Origin: Rutidosis leptorrhynchoides
Lineage: Eukaryota; Streptophyta; Magnoliopsida; Asterales; Asteraceae
Reading direction: 5' to 3'
NCBI RefSeq assembly: GCF_046630445.1
Contig: NC_092338.1
Span: 337,303,001 to 337,367,000, forward strand
DNA length: 64,000 nucleotides
A program made the position numbers and the translations under genes. Below, in pieces: positions 37,801 to 48,439 of the stretch. Position 1 is the stretch's first letter; the number at the start of each line of letters is the position of its first letter. The notes beneath the pieces were generated by a model that saw nothing but the letters and a program-made list of their open reading frames with translations, was not told where the DNA came from and did no database searches.

Positions 37801-38101
37801 TTAAGTTAGTAGTCTTGTTTTTACATATGTAGTTCATTGTTAATATAATTAATGATATGTTTACTTATCATAATATCATGTTAACTATATATATAACCAT
37901 ATATATGTCATCATATAGTTTTTACAAGTTTTAACGTTCGTGAATCACCGGTCAACTTGGGTGGTCAATTGTCTATATGAAACCTATTTCAATTAATCAA
38001 GTCTTAACAAGTTTGATTGCTTAACATGTTGGAAACATTTAACCATGTAAATATCAATCTCAATTAATATATATAAACATGGAAAAGTTCGGGTCACTAC
38101 A
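34850..38101 (-). repeat. 5' LTR of element B
   Basis: Plus-strand ends TGAAATGTCCC...GGGTCACTACA. Same length as the left copy. It is followed by the AACAC duplication and the interrupted LINE ORF1. Confidence 0.95.
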
Positions 38102-38106
38102 AACAC

Positions 38107-38635
38107 CCTCTGGAACTTTTCTCTTGGAATTGAGTCTGTGTCTAAGATCTACAGGATTGACTCTCACCACATCACAGTACCGCCTATCACCCTGGAATTT
38201 GTTATTTTGTTGCTCACCAAAAGCAGGCTCCATGTTCGGTTGTCCAAACTTTGTGAAGTTTGGGTTATCTTCACGCTTGGGGTTTCGAGCAGTAGCCTTA
38301 AATATTTTGATTAGTTCACCCCCAATCTTGATGTTTTCCAGGGATTTTAGCATCAAGATATCATTCTTGACCTCAGCAAACCTTACGAAGGCGAATCTGC
38401 ACCCATTCCTAAGTCGTTTACTTGCAACATAGACATCCCTAACAGCACCATATGGTTTGAAGAGCTTCCACAAATCAACCACCTTCCAATCCTCCGGGAA
38501 GTTGAAAAACATGTACGACGTGAGATGGTTTCCGCTTGACCGCTTGTTTTGATTCCGATAGTACGCGTTGTTTTGTTCCCGATCTCCTCCGGTGCCAGCC
38601 CTAGCGAACCCCTCTCTCTCTATTTTCTCTCTCAC
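38107..38635 (-). pseudogene. LINE ORF1, N-terminal RRM part
   Basis: It starts MREKIEREGF at 38635. An RNA-recognition motif lies at residues about 40-115: RNP2-like YMFFNFP and RNP1-like NGCRFAFVRF are clear. The frame runs up to the element-B insertion (VPEGV) and continues in phase at 24997. The protein would coat LINE RNA. About 20 bp of leader separate the start from the LINE 5' end. Confidence 0.88.
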
Positions 38636-38697
38636 ACATCTCTCTCTTCCTTATGTGATTAGAATAATATGTGATTGTTTTAGAATAATATGTAAAA

Positions 38698-38890
38698 CTA
38701 GTTTGATACCTGTGGATTCGCGGATTAATAAAACATAATTTGAAATATATAAATTGAATCATGATATAAATTCATTTGGCAAGTACGTTTAAAATAAGTA
38801 AAATATCCAAATAAAAAAGTGAAAATTGATATACATTGATGACGCATTACAAAATATGCCGGATGGTTAATCCTTACATTTAATTAATAT
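38698..38890 (-). mobile_element. Second Helitron-like 3' end, minus strand
   Basis: The minus strand ends CTAG (38701-38698) followed by T. Eight or nine bases upstream is a decayed hairpin (CCGCG-AATC-CACAGG, 38709-38723). This is similar in layout to the end at 395-423. The body would extend to higher coordinates and through the element-C insertion; its 5' end was not found. The remaining bases up to 38890 are AT-rich with no gene. Confidence 0.4.
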
Positions 38891-38895
38891 ACTCC

Positions 38896-40888
38896 TGATA
38901 ATGCTAAAAACGAACATATATTTCATAGCATTATTCCTCAAGAAAGACAAGCTTTTAGTTGCAATTGTTCTATTTAAAAGTGATATTCGTTTAAATAATA
39001 AAAGGTGAAGACAAAAGACAGATTCGACGAATTGAAGACGCAAACGACCAAAAAGCTCAAAAGTACAAAATACAATCAAAGAGGTTCCAATTATTGATAA
39101 GAAACATCTCGAAATTACAAGAGTACAAGATTCAAAACGCAAAGTACAAGATATTAAATTGTACGCAAGGACGTTCAAAAATCGGGAACCGGGACCAGAG
39201 TCAACTCTCAACGCTCGACGTAACGGACTAAAAATTACAAGTCAACTATGCACATAAATATAATATAATATTTAAATAATTCTTATAATTATTTATATAT
39301 TATATAATATATTATAAACCGTCGGCAAGAAAGGCTCCAAACTTGTGTGAGCTGTAAAAGCAAACTCCGCGAGTTGCGGAGTTTGCAGTGCAAAAATTAC
39401 GCGAGTCGCGGAGCCCCAAATTTAGAAACTGCCTATAAAGCTCGCGCATTCTGATCGTAAAAATATATCATATATCCATCCTCTCTATATCTATACGTAA
39501 ATATTTATATTTATATTATATTTTAATTTTAATTTTAATTTTAAATCCTAATAATAAGGGTATGTTAGCGAATGTTGTAAGGGTGTAAGTCGAAATTCTG
39601 TCCGTGTAACGCTACGCTATTTTTAATCATTGTAAGTTATGTTCAAACTTTTTAATTTAATGTCTCGTAGCTAATTTATTATTATGCTTATTTAATCCGA
39701 AGTAATCATGATGTTGGGCTAATTACTAAAACTGAGTAATTGGGCTTTGTACCATAATTGGGGTTTGGACAAAAGAACGACACTTGTGGAAATTAGACTA
39801 CGGGCTATTAATGGGCTTTATATTTGTTTAACTAAATGATAGTTTGTTAATTTTAATATAAAGATTTACAATTGGACGTCCCTATAAATAACCATATACA
39901 CTCAATCGGACACGATGGGCGGGGTATTTATATGTACGAATAATCGTTCATTTAACCGGACACGGGAATGGATTAATAGCCACTAGAATTGTTGAAACAG
40001 GGGTGAATTACATTCAAGGGTAATTGGTGTAATTGTTAACAAAGTAGTAAAACCTTGGTTTACACGCAGTCGATAACCTGGTGTATTCATTAAACAAAGT
40101 ATTAAAACCTTGTTACAATTCGAATCCCCAATTAGTTGGAATATTTAACTTCGGGTATAAGGATAATTTGACGAGGACACTCGCACTTTATATTTATGAC
40201 TGATGGACTGTTATGGACAAAAACCAGACGGACATATTAAATAATCCAGGACAAAGGACAATTAACCCATGGGCATAAAACTAAAATCAACACGTCAAAC
40301 ATCATGATTACGGAAGTTTAAATAAGCATAATTCTTTTATTTCATATTTAATTTCCTTTATTTTATATTTAATTGCACTTGTAATTATCGCATTTTTATT
40401 GTTATTGTATTTAATTGCACTTTTAATTATCGTACTTTTTAATTATCGCAAGTTTATTTTATCGCAATTTTATTATTCGCAATTTCATTATCGTTATTTA
40501 CTTTACGCTTTAAATTAAGTCTTGTATTTATTTATTATTTTACATTTGGTTTTAACTGCGACTAAAGTTTTAAAATCGACAAACCGGTCATTAAACGGTA
40601 AAAACCCCCCTTTATAATAATAATATTACTTATATACATATTTGTATTCTTATAAAAGTAAACTAATATAGCGTTAAGCTTTGTTTAAAGATTTTCCCTG
40701 TAGAACGAACCGGACTTACTAAAAACTACACTACTGTACGATTAGGTACACTGCCTATAAGTGTTGTAGCAAGGTTTAAGTATATCCATTCTCTAAATAA
40801 ATAAATATCTTGTGTAAAATTGTATCGTATTTAATAGTATTTCCTTGTAAAATTTAATAGTATTATATACACTCTGCTCAAACTATCA
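38896..40888 (+). repeat. 5' LTR of element C
   Basis: Starts TGATAATGCTAAAAACG and ends CTCAAACTATCA. It contains the GC-rich palindromes at 39360-39386 and 39400-39410. No gene. Confidence 0.95.
39360..39386. repeat. GC-rich palindrome in 5' LTR of element C
   Basis: Eleven-base arms GCAAACTCCGC / GCGGAGTTTGC around GAGTT. A second, shorter one (CGCG-AGT-CGCG) is at 39400-39410. The 3' LTR repeats both, at about 56721-56747 and 56761-56771. Confidence 0.85.
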
Positions 40889-40896
40889 AGTATTTT

Positions 40897-40914
40897 TGGC
40901 GCCGCTGCCGGGGA
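40897..40914 (+). other. Primer-binding site of element C (Asp-tRNA type)
   Basis: TGGCGCCGCTGCCGGGGA lies eight bases after the 5' LTR. It is the Asp-tRNA type site usual in Athila-type elements. Confidence 0.85.
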
Positions 40915-42246
40915 CAATTTAGCTTAAAAGCCGGAAGCGCAACGCTAATTAAAAAAAAAGATTTTTAATTTACTTTTATTAAAATTCGTTTTTATAAAAA
41001 TACGTTTTAAATATTCGAAAATATAAAAAGAAAAACAAAAATATAAGTATTTTTAAGATTTTGTTAAATATTTAAGTTTTATAAAGTTTCTTTATTTTTA
41101 TATAAGTTTTATTTAAGTATTTTGTTTTTATTAAAAAAAAACGTCGAATTAAAAACTGTACCTGAGTTGAATTCTGGAACCCCGCGACTCGCGGAGTTTG
41201 CAGCTTCGACTACCGCAACTCGCGGAGCTACCCTGACACCGACAGAAACCCTAATCTGCATTTAATTACGGAGTAATTATTAATTATTATTATAATTAAC
41301 CCTAATTACTTATTATTATTATAATTAGTTTTATTTTAAGTTTCTTTTTATTTAATTTATATATTTAGTTAAATTAGTTTAAATAAAATATAAAAGTAAT
41401 AGTATTATAAAATAAATAATATAAAAATAATATTTTTATAAAAATTGTACTTTTTACAACTTTTTGTATATTTTTATATTTTGCCCCTTTTTAATCGTTT
41501 TAGCGTAATATTTGTATTTTTAGCTCATATTTAGTTTTAAACTTAGTTTTTACCATAGTTATTTTTACTTCTAGATTTTTAGGCTTTGCCGTAGAATTCC
41601 TTAAGTGCTTTTTCTTTAGATTAAAATTTAGGTACTTTAGAATTTTGCGACGCCTTTTTAAGTTTTAGTTTCTTTTTAAGTTATTTCCATTTGGGATTTA
41701 GTTTTTCCTGTAAGCTTTAATATTTTTAGACGACTTTTACCTATGTATCAATTATCATTCCAATTAGTAATCTCAATTTGCGATTATAATTTTAAGTTAG
41801 TTGTAGTAATAAGATTAGGTTAGTCAAGTGTTTTTAAGTTTTATAAGTTTCTTTTATTTTTCCGTCACCTTTTATTTTTCACTCATTTTTCTTTTTCGAC
41901 CTCTTTCGACACGCTCTTTTTCTCTCTTATTTCTCGCTATTCTAGTTTTTAGGACATAGATTTTTATTCTACTTCTTATCTAAATTTCTTAAAATTACGA
42001 AAATTTATTTTAAGTGGTTAAATTGATAGACATCAAAATTTTTTGGTTCGTAGTAATAGTTGGATTTGTACGTGGACCGGGTTATTGGAGCCAAACAGTC
42101 CTCAATTATATTGAGACCAAACGAATCCTGCCCCTCTGCTGCATTTTTTGGCTATTCGAAACGTGGGCAAAATCAGAAAAGTCTATTGATTGGATAACTT
42201 ATTATAATTTTTCTTTACTTTTAAAAACTAATAGGATATTCAGTGA
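40915..42246 (+). other. Long untranslated leader of element C
   Basis: AT-rich leader of 1.3 kb with no supported gene. It holds two palindromes, CCGCGA-C-TCGCGG (41182-41194) and CCGC...GCGG (41213-41225), and one TACGGAGTA (41267-41275). Confidence 0.7.
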
Positions 42247-44898
42247 ATGCACCGAGCAAGACGTTCATCACCTTTTGTACGTTCACCACCTGTAACTAGA
42301 TCAAGACATTTAGCAAATATTACCGCCGTTGATTTTTCTTTAGAATCGTCATCCAGTCGACCAAGTACTCCAGTTCAAATTTCCGATAATCCATTTTTTG
42401 AACCCGACCTCACAATTGAGAATCAGGAGAATATTCACGGACGATTCATAGATCCTGAACCACTAAATTTTCCTCCGGAACCACCAATCATTCAAACAGA
42501 GATTGTTGAGGAACGAACCATTAAATCAGAATCCTCTAGTGATTCCGATTCAACAAATTCAATTATGGAAGTAACAGAACCATTAAGTATGGAAGACCGA
42601 ATGAGAGCTAAACGCACTGGCCAAGGTCACGCAATTACTCATCCAGACATTAATGCGCCAGATTATGAAATCAAAGGACAAATTCTACACATGGTGACTA
42701 ATCAATGCCAATTTAGTGGTGCGCCGAAGGAAGATCCAAATGAACATCTACGTACCTTTAATAGGATCTGCACACTATTTAAAATCCGAGAAGTAGAGGA
42801 TGAACAGATATATCTCATGTTATTTCCCTGGACTTTAAAGGGAGAAGCCAAAGATTGGTTGGAATCGTTACCTGAAGGGGCGATTGATACATGGGACGTT
42901 TTAGTTGAAAAATTTCTTAAACAATTCTTTCCTGCATCTAAAGCCGTAAGACTTCAAGGAGAAATTGTTACGTTTACACAGAAGCCGAATGAAACTCTAT
43001 ATGAGGCGTGGACAAGATTTGGAAAGTTATTAAGAGGATGTCCGCAACATGGTTTAGACACCTGTCAAATAGTACAAATATTTTACCAAGGATGCGACAT
43101 CACTACAAGGAAAGACATAGATATAGCAGCTGGTGGTTCTATTATGAAGAAAACCGAAACTGATGCTTACAAAATTATTGATAACACTGCTTCCCACTCA
43201 CATGAGTGGCACCAAGAAAAAGATATCGTTAGATCATCTAAAGCAGTTAGAGCCGATTCTAGCCATGACTTAGATTCCATTTCCGCAAAGATAGATGCTG
43301 TCGAGAGACGAATGGAAAAGATGACTAAAGATATTCACTCAATACGAATTAGTTGTGAGCAGTGTGGAGGACCACATTTGACAAAAGATTGTCTCAGTAT
43401 TGAATTAACAATGGAAAAAAGAGAGAATATTTCATACATAAACCAAAGGCCTGGAAATAATTATCAGAATAATTATCAACCGCCAAGACCGATTTACAAT
43501 CAAAACCAGAATTATAACCGAAATATTCCATACAACAACCAACAAGGTCCTAGCAATCAACAATTATCCAATAATACTTACAATCAGCAAAGACCTAATT
43601 TTCAAAACAAACCACCACAACAAACCGATGATAAAAAGCCGAATTTAGAAGATATGATGACGAAGCTAGTTGAAACTCAAACGCAGTTTTTCACATCTCA
43701 GAAACAAACTAATGAACAAAATGCTCAAGCATTTAGAAATCAACAAGCTTCTATTCAAAATCTGGAACAAGAAGTAAGTAACCTAGCAAGGTTAATAGGT
43801 GAAAGAAAACCGGGAAGTCTACCTAGTGATACAAATACTAACCCCCGGAATGAAACAGCTAAAGCCATTACCACAAGAAGTGGTACAACACTTACACCAC
43901 CTGAAATACCTGTAACTTCTGATGAAGCTATTCCTACTCCACAAGAACCACAACCTGATCAAGATAAGGAAAAAGAACCGGTAGTTGAAAAGGTTAATGA
44001 AGATAACACAGTTAAGGCTAAACCTTATGTTAAACCATACCAACCACCACTTCCTTACCCGAGTAAAATGAAGAAAGAGAAACTTGAAGCCGAGCAATCC
44101 AAATTCTTGGATATGTTTAAACAGATAAATGTAAATCTTCCTTTCATTGATGTGATTTCAGGAATGCCTAGATATGCTAAATTCTTGAAAGATCTAATCT
44201 CAAATAGAAAGAAAATGGAAGAACTCTCGGCTGTTACCATGAATGCTAATTGTTCAGCAGTGCTGTTGAATAAGATACCAGAAAAATTATCTGATCCAGG
44301 AAGTTTCACAATTCCATGTTTTCTGGGTAGTCTTAGTTCAATAGAAGCATTGGCAAACTTAGGTGCTAGTATAAATCTAATGCCATATTCACTATACGCT
44401 AAACTAGACCTTGGAGAATTGAAACCAACCAGAATAAGCATACAACTAGCCGATAGATCAATAAAATATCCTAGAGGGATAATGGAAAACATGCTCGTTA
44501 AAGTTGGTACTTTAGTATTTCCAGTAGATTTTGTTGTTCTGGACATGGAAGAAGATTCTCAAGTTCCTCTCATATTAGGAAGACCATTCTTAAACACGGC
44601 TAAAGCAATGATAGACGTGTTCGGTAAGAAATTGACCCTAAGTATAGAGGACGAGAGTGTTACCTTTTCAGTTGATAGAGCAATGCAACAACCGCAATCT
44701 ACAGATGATACATGTTATTATATTCAAACTATAGATGCACATGCAGAATTATTAGAAGAATTTCCAGAATTACAAGGAACAGGAGAATGTTCTTTAGGAG
44801 AAGGTAATGAACCAATTGATGAAGCTGAAATGTTAGCTACACTTATAGCTAATGGATATGAACCAACAATAGAAGAAATCCAAATGCTAAAAGAATAA
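42247..44898 (+). CDS. gag-protease of element C
   Basis: An 883-codon open frame. The gag core is at residues about 160-300 (EDPNEHLRTF, WLESLPEGAI, FYQGCD). A short knuckle CEQCGGPHLTKDC is near 375-387. A Gln/Asn-rich stretch follows at about 400-460. The protease region near 700 reads NLGASINLMPYSLY and has ILGRPFL about 80 residues later. In Athila proteases the first residue of this motif is the catalytic Asp; here codon 44356-44358 is AAC (Asn704), so the protease should be dead. The TAA at 44896 ends the frame in the middle of the usual gag-pol fusion; the same phase continues into pol, so a Gln codon has probably become a stop. Confidence 0.9.
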   Translation: MHRARRSSPFVRSPPVTRSRHLANITAVDFSLESSSSRPSTPVQISDNPFFEPDLTIENQENIHGRFIDPEPLNFPPEPPIIQTEIVEERTIKSESSSDSDSTNSIMEVTEPLSMEDRMRAKRTGQGHAITHPDINAPDYEIKGQILHMVTNQCQFSGAPKEDPNEHLRTFNRICTLFKIREVEDEQIYLMLFPWTLKGEAKDWLESLPEGAIDTWDVLVEKFLKQFFPASKAVRLQGEIVTFTQKPNETLYEAWTRFGKLLRGCPQHGLDTCQIVQIFYQGCDITTRKDIDIAAGGSIMKKTETDAYKIIDNTASHSHEWHQEKDIVRSSKAVRADSSHDLDSISAKIDAVERRMEKMTKDIHSIRISCEQCGGPHLTKDCLSIELTMEKRENISYINQRPGNNYQNNYQPPRPIYNQNQNYNRNIPYNNQQGPSNQQLSNNTYNQQRPNFQNKPPQQTDDKKPNLEDMMTKLVETQTQFFTSQKQTNEQNAQAFRNQQASIQNLEQEVSNLARLIGERKPGSLPSDTNTNPRNETAKAITTRSGTTLTPPEIPVTSDEAIPTPQEPQPDQDKEKEPVVEKVNEDNTVKAKPYVKPYQPPLPYPSKMKKEKLEAEQSKFLDMFKQINVNLPFIDVISGMPRYAKFLKDLISNRKKMEELSAVTMNANCSAVLLNKIPEKLSDPGSFTIPCFLGSLSSIEALANLGASINLMPYSLYAKLDLGELKPTRISIQLADRSIKYPRGIMENMLVKVGTLVFPVDFVVLDMEEDSQVPLILGRPFLNTAKAMIDVFGKKLTLSIEDESVTFSVDRAMQQPQSTDDTCYYIQTIDAHAELLEEFPELQGTGECSLGEGNEPIDEAEMLATLIANGYEPTIEEIQMLKE

Positions 44899-47856
44899 GA
44901 CAGATATCGATATAAATCATCGATAGAAGAACCACCGAAATTAGAGTTAAAGCCACTTCCAAACCATTTGGAATACGCTTATTTACATGGTGAATCTGAA
45001 TTACCTGTAATAATATCGTCTTCTCTTACTGAAAATGAGAAATCACAACTCATTTCTGTGTTGAAAGCTCATAAACCAGCCATTGCATGGAAGATTCATG
45101 ATATTAAAGGAATAAGTCCTTCGTATTGCACACATAAAATCCTTATGGAAGAAGGTCATAAAACGTATGTGCAACGCCAACGAAGACTAAATCCTAATAT
45201 GCAAGATGTAGTTAAGAAAGGGATTATTAAACTACTAGACGCAGGTTTAATTTATCCAATTTCTGATAGTCCATGGGTAAGCCCAGTTCAATGCGTTCCT
45301 AAGAAGGGTGGCATGACTGTCATTACAAATGAGAAAAATGAGCTTATTCCTACTAGGACTGTAACAGGATGGCGTGTATGTATTGATTATAGAAAATTAA
45401 ATGACGCCACCAGAAAAGATCACTTTCCCTTACCTTTTATAGATCAAATGTTGGAAAGATTAGCCGGAAATAGTTACTATTGTTTTCTAGATGGATTTTC
45501 CGGATATTTTCAAATTCCAATAGCACCCGAGGACCAAGAAAAAACCACATTCACGTGCCCTTATGGTACTTTTACTTACAAACGCATGCCATTTGGACTT
45601 TACAACGCCCCTGCAACCTTTCAAAGGTGTATGATGGCGATTTTTTATGACATGATAGAAGAATGCATGGAAGTTTTCATGGATGACTTTTCAGTCTTCG
45701 GTGATACATTTGAATCATGTCTAGTTAATCTGGAACGAATGCTTATTAGATGCGAACAATCAAATCTAGTACTCCGTACTTAATTGGGAGAAATGCCATT
45801 TTATGGTTAAAGAGGGCATCGTTCTTGGACATAAATTTCAAAAGAAGGAATTGAAGTGGATAGAGCTAAAGTAGATGTAATTGCTAAACTTCCACATCCC
45901 ACCAATGTTAGAGGAGTTAGGAGTTTTTTAGGGCATGCCGGTTTTTACCGACGTTTCATAAAAGATTTTTCTAAAATTGCCACTCCTATGAATAAACTCC
46001 TAGAAAAGGATGCTCCATTCATCTTTTCATATGAGTGTATCAGATCTTTTAATATTCTTAAAGAGAAACTCACTAATGCGCCGATCATGATAACACCAAA
46101 TTGGAATCTACCATTTGAACTAATGTGCGATGCAAGTGATTTTGCAATGGGAGCCGTTTTAGGACAAAGGATTGAAAAACGATTTCAACCTATATATTAT
46201 GCTAGTAAGACGTTACAAGGAGCACAAACGAACTATACAACTACTGAAAAAGAACTCCTTGCTATTGTCTTTGCTTTTGACAAATTTCGATCATATCTCG
46301 TTCTAGCAAAAACGGTGGTCTATACCGACCATTCTGCTCTTAGATACCTATTTTTAAAACAAGATGCTAAACCAAGATTAATCCATTGGATCTTACTCTT
46401 ACAAGAGTTTGATATTGAAATCCGAGATAAAAAAGGAGCAGAAAATCTCGCCGCTGATCATCTTTCTCGTCTTGAAAATCCCGAATTAGAAGTTCTAAAT
46501 GAATCGTCCATACAAGACAACTTTCCTGATGAATATCTATTAAAGATAGATTATAATGAAATCCCGTGGTTTGCAGACTATGCAAACTATTTAGTATGTG
46601 GATTCCTTGAAAAAGGATTATCGTACCAAAAACGAAAGAAATTCTTCAGTGATATAAAACACTATTTTTGGGAAGATCCACATCTGTTTAAAAGTTGTCC
46701 AGATGGAATAATACGCCGATGTGTATTCGGAGATGAAGCCAGTAAAATTTTAAACCATTGTCACACAGGACCAACAGGAGGGCATTATGGGCCTCAACTA
46801 ACACCAAGAAAAGTTTATGATGCCGGATTCTATTGGCCTACAATTTACAAAGACGCACACCTTCTTTGCAAATCCTGTGATGCTTGTCAAAGGGCCGGAA
46901 AAATAAGTCAACGTGATGAAATGCCACAAAATATCATCCAAGTATGTGAAGTATTTGACATTTGGGGTATTGACTTTATGGGTCCATTTCCAAAATCTCA
47001 TAATAATCTATATATACTCGTAGCCATTGATTATGTATCTAAATGGGCGGAAGCACAAGCTCTCCCAACTAACGATGCACGAGTTGTAGTCAACTTTTTA
47101 AAACGTCTTTTTGCAAGGTTTGGAACACCAAAAGCTTTAATAAGTGATCGGGGTACTCATTTCTGTAATAATCAACTTGAGAAAGTTCTTAAAAGATATG
47201 GAGTAACTCATAAAATCTCCACCGCATATCATCCACAAACAAGTGGACAAGTTGAAAATACCAACCGAGCTTTAAAACTTATTCTAGAGAAAACCGTAGG
47301 ATCAAATCCGAAGGAATGGTCCATTAAATTGGAGGATGCACTCTGGGCTTTTAGAACAGCCTACAAAACTCCAATTGGAACCACACCTTTTAGACTTGTT
47401 TATGGAAAAGCATGTCATCTTCCAGTAGAAATTGAACACAAAGCATTTTGGGCTTTGAAGACATGTAATCTTGATTTACATGAAACCGGACGTCTACGAT
47501 TAAGTCAACTAAACGAATTAGAAGAATTAAGACATGAAGCATACGAAAATTCGTTAATCTATAAACAAAGAACGAAGAAATGGCATGATAAAAGAATCAG
47601 AAGTTCAAAAGAATTTAAAGAAGGAGACAGAGTTCTTCTTTTCAATTCACGATTCAAGCTATTTCCTGGAAAATTGAAATCAAGATGGTCTGGACCATTC
47701 ATAGTCAAAAGAGTTTTCCCATACGGAACGATAGAATTAATAAATTCAAATAGGATTGAATTTAAAGTTAATGGTCACAGAGTTAAACATTATATAGATA
47801 GTTCGATGGAAGTCGATAACGAAGTTAATCACAATTTCGACACCACAGCTAACTAA
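44899..47856 (+). pseudogene. pol of element C (RT, RNase H, integrase)
   Basis: RT has VCIDYRKLNDATRKDHFPLPFIDQ and catalytic FMDDFSVFG (about 45680). RNase H has [10 protein letters not shown] (about 46123) and [10 protein letters not shown]. Integrase has [17 protein letters not shown] (about 46965), SDRGTHF (about 47145) and GQVENTN (about 47240), the D-D-E residues. The frame is broken between 45770 and 45845. A 7-bp insertion (CTCCGTA, 45772-45778) brings in a stop, and a one-base loss near 45837 restores the phase. The C-terminal end has no chromodomain, as expected for Athila. The stop at 47856 is followed at once by the purine-rich AAGTGTGGGGAGAA. Confidence 0.93.
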
Positions 47857-47868
47857 GTGTGGGGAGAA
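47855..47868 (+). other. Purine tract after pol of element C
   Basis: AAGTGTGGGGAGAA overlaps the pol stop region. The same core (AAGTGTGGG) recurs at 54970 and at 56242, next to the 3' LTR. Confidence 0.5.
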
Positions 47869-48022
47869 TCAAGTCTTTAAAGGATAATATGTATTTCTGT
47901 TAGAGTTAGATTGTATGTTTTCGTGTAGTTCTCGAAAATGAAACCCGAATGGTCTTTCCCTAGCAGACCCTAAAGAACTAGTCTTCTCCCCCCATTCTGA
48001 ATTTTTATTTTTTTTTTAGGAA

Positions 48023-48439
48023 ATGAAGACTGCCTGTGAAATAAACCATGGTCTAATGCTACACGCTTTGATCACTAAACGTAATAATGACACACTCCCA
48101 AGTGAAATAGTATCAGTAATCAGAGAAAGATTGGACGGAGTTAGAAAAGAATCCAGATGCGAAGATAATAAGTTACAATTTGGTAAAGGAAAATCAAAAT
48201 CCGCAGCGAAAAGAAGAGCACGACACCTAGAACGATGTCACAAATGCGGAAAATGGTCACATGGAGGTAAATGTTCAAATAATCAAACCTATTCAAACAC
48301 CAAATTTGTTACTTTATGCAGAGACGGACCGTTCATATGTTTAGAAGAAAAAACACTGAATGCTCGAGGTTACGCCTATGTAGCTATGGAAAACCAATTA
48401 AACCGACTATCTTATAAATGGGATAGATCATATAACTAA
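48023..48439 (+). CDS. Small zinc-knuckle ORF between pol and the env position
   Basis: An intact 138-codon frame. The middle is very basic (KGKSKSAAKRRARHLE). It leads into CHKCGKWSHGGKC, a Cys-Cys-His-Cys knuckle with one residue fewer than the gag type (CX2CX4HX3C). This suggests nucleic-acid binding; no named family is recognised. A pyrimidine run ending in AG (48018-48019) stands three bases before the ATG, and CAG|GTAAGT stands 17 bases after the stop (48453-48461). The ORF therefore looks like a spliced exon. It lacks a signal peptide or membrane segment. Confidence 0.6.
   Translation: MKTACEINHGLMLHALITKRNNDTLPSEIVSVIRERLDGVRKESRCEDNKLQFGKGKSKSAAKRRARHLERCHKCGKWSHGGKCSNNQTYSNTKFVTLCRDGPFICLEEKTLNARGYAYVAMENQLNRLSYKWDRSYN

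Larger units (their letters stand above)
25003..38101 (-). mobile_element. Element B: Tekay-like Ty3/Gypsy chromovirus carrying an F-box gene
   Basis: Complete element with two 3252-bp LTRs and target duplication AACAC (24998-25002 and 38102-38106). The right LTR is the 5' LTR. Order on the minus strand: 5' LTR, Met-type primer site, acidic ORF, F-box ORF, a second polypurine-like tract, gag-pol, polypurine tract, 3' LTR. By eye the LTRs differ at only about eight positions, so this is the youngest of the three full elements. It is inserted in the LINE ORF1. A third LTR copy of the family is the solo LTR at 1109-6121. Confidence 0.95.
9655..38668 (-). mobile_element. L1-type LINE split by elements A and B
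   Basis: A 17-bp direct repeat TATGTGATTAGAATAAT flanks the LINE (9655-9671 and 38652-38668). The left end is poly(T), that is a poly(A) tail on the minus strand, directly after the duplication. The right end has the TC/AG-rich 5' leader. Removing elements A and B with one copy of each of their 5-bp duplications leaves about 6.1 kb. That remainder has ORF1 (RRM) and ORF2 (endonuclease, reverse transcriptase, zf-RVT), the layout of plant L1-like LINEs. Reading frames continue exactly across both insertion points, which confirms the reconstruction. Several frameshifts and stops make it inactive. Confidence 0.93.
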
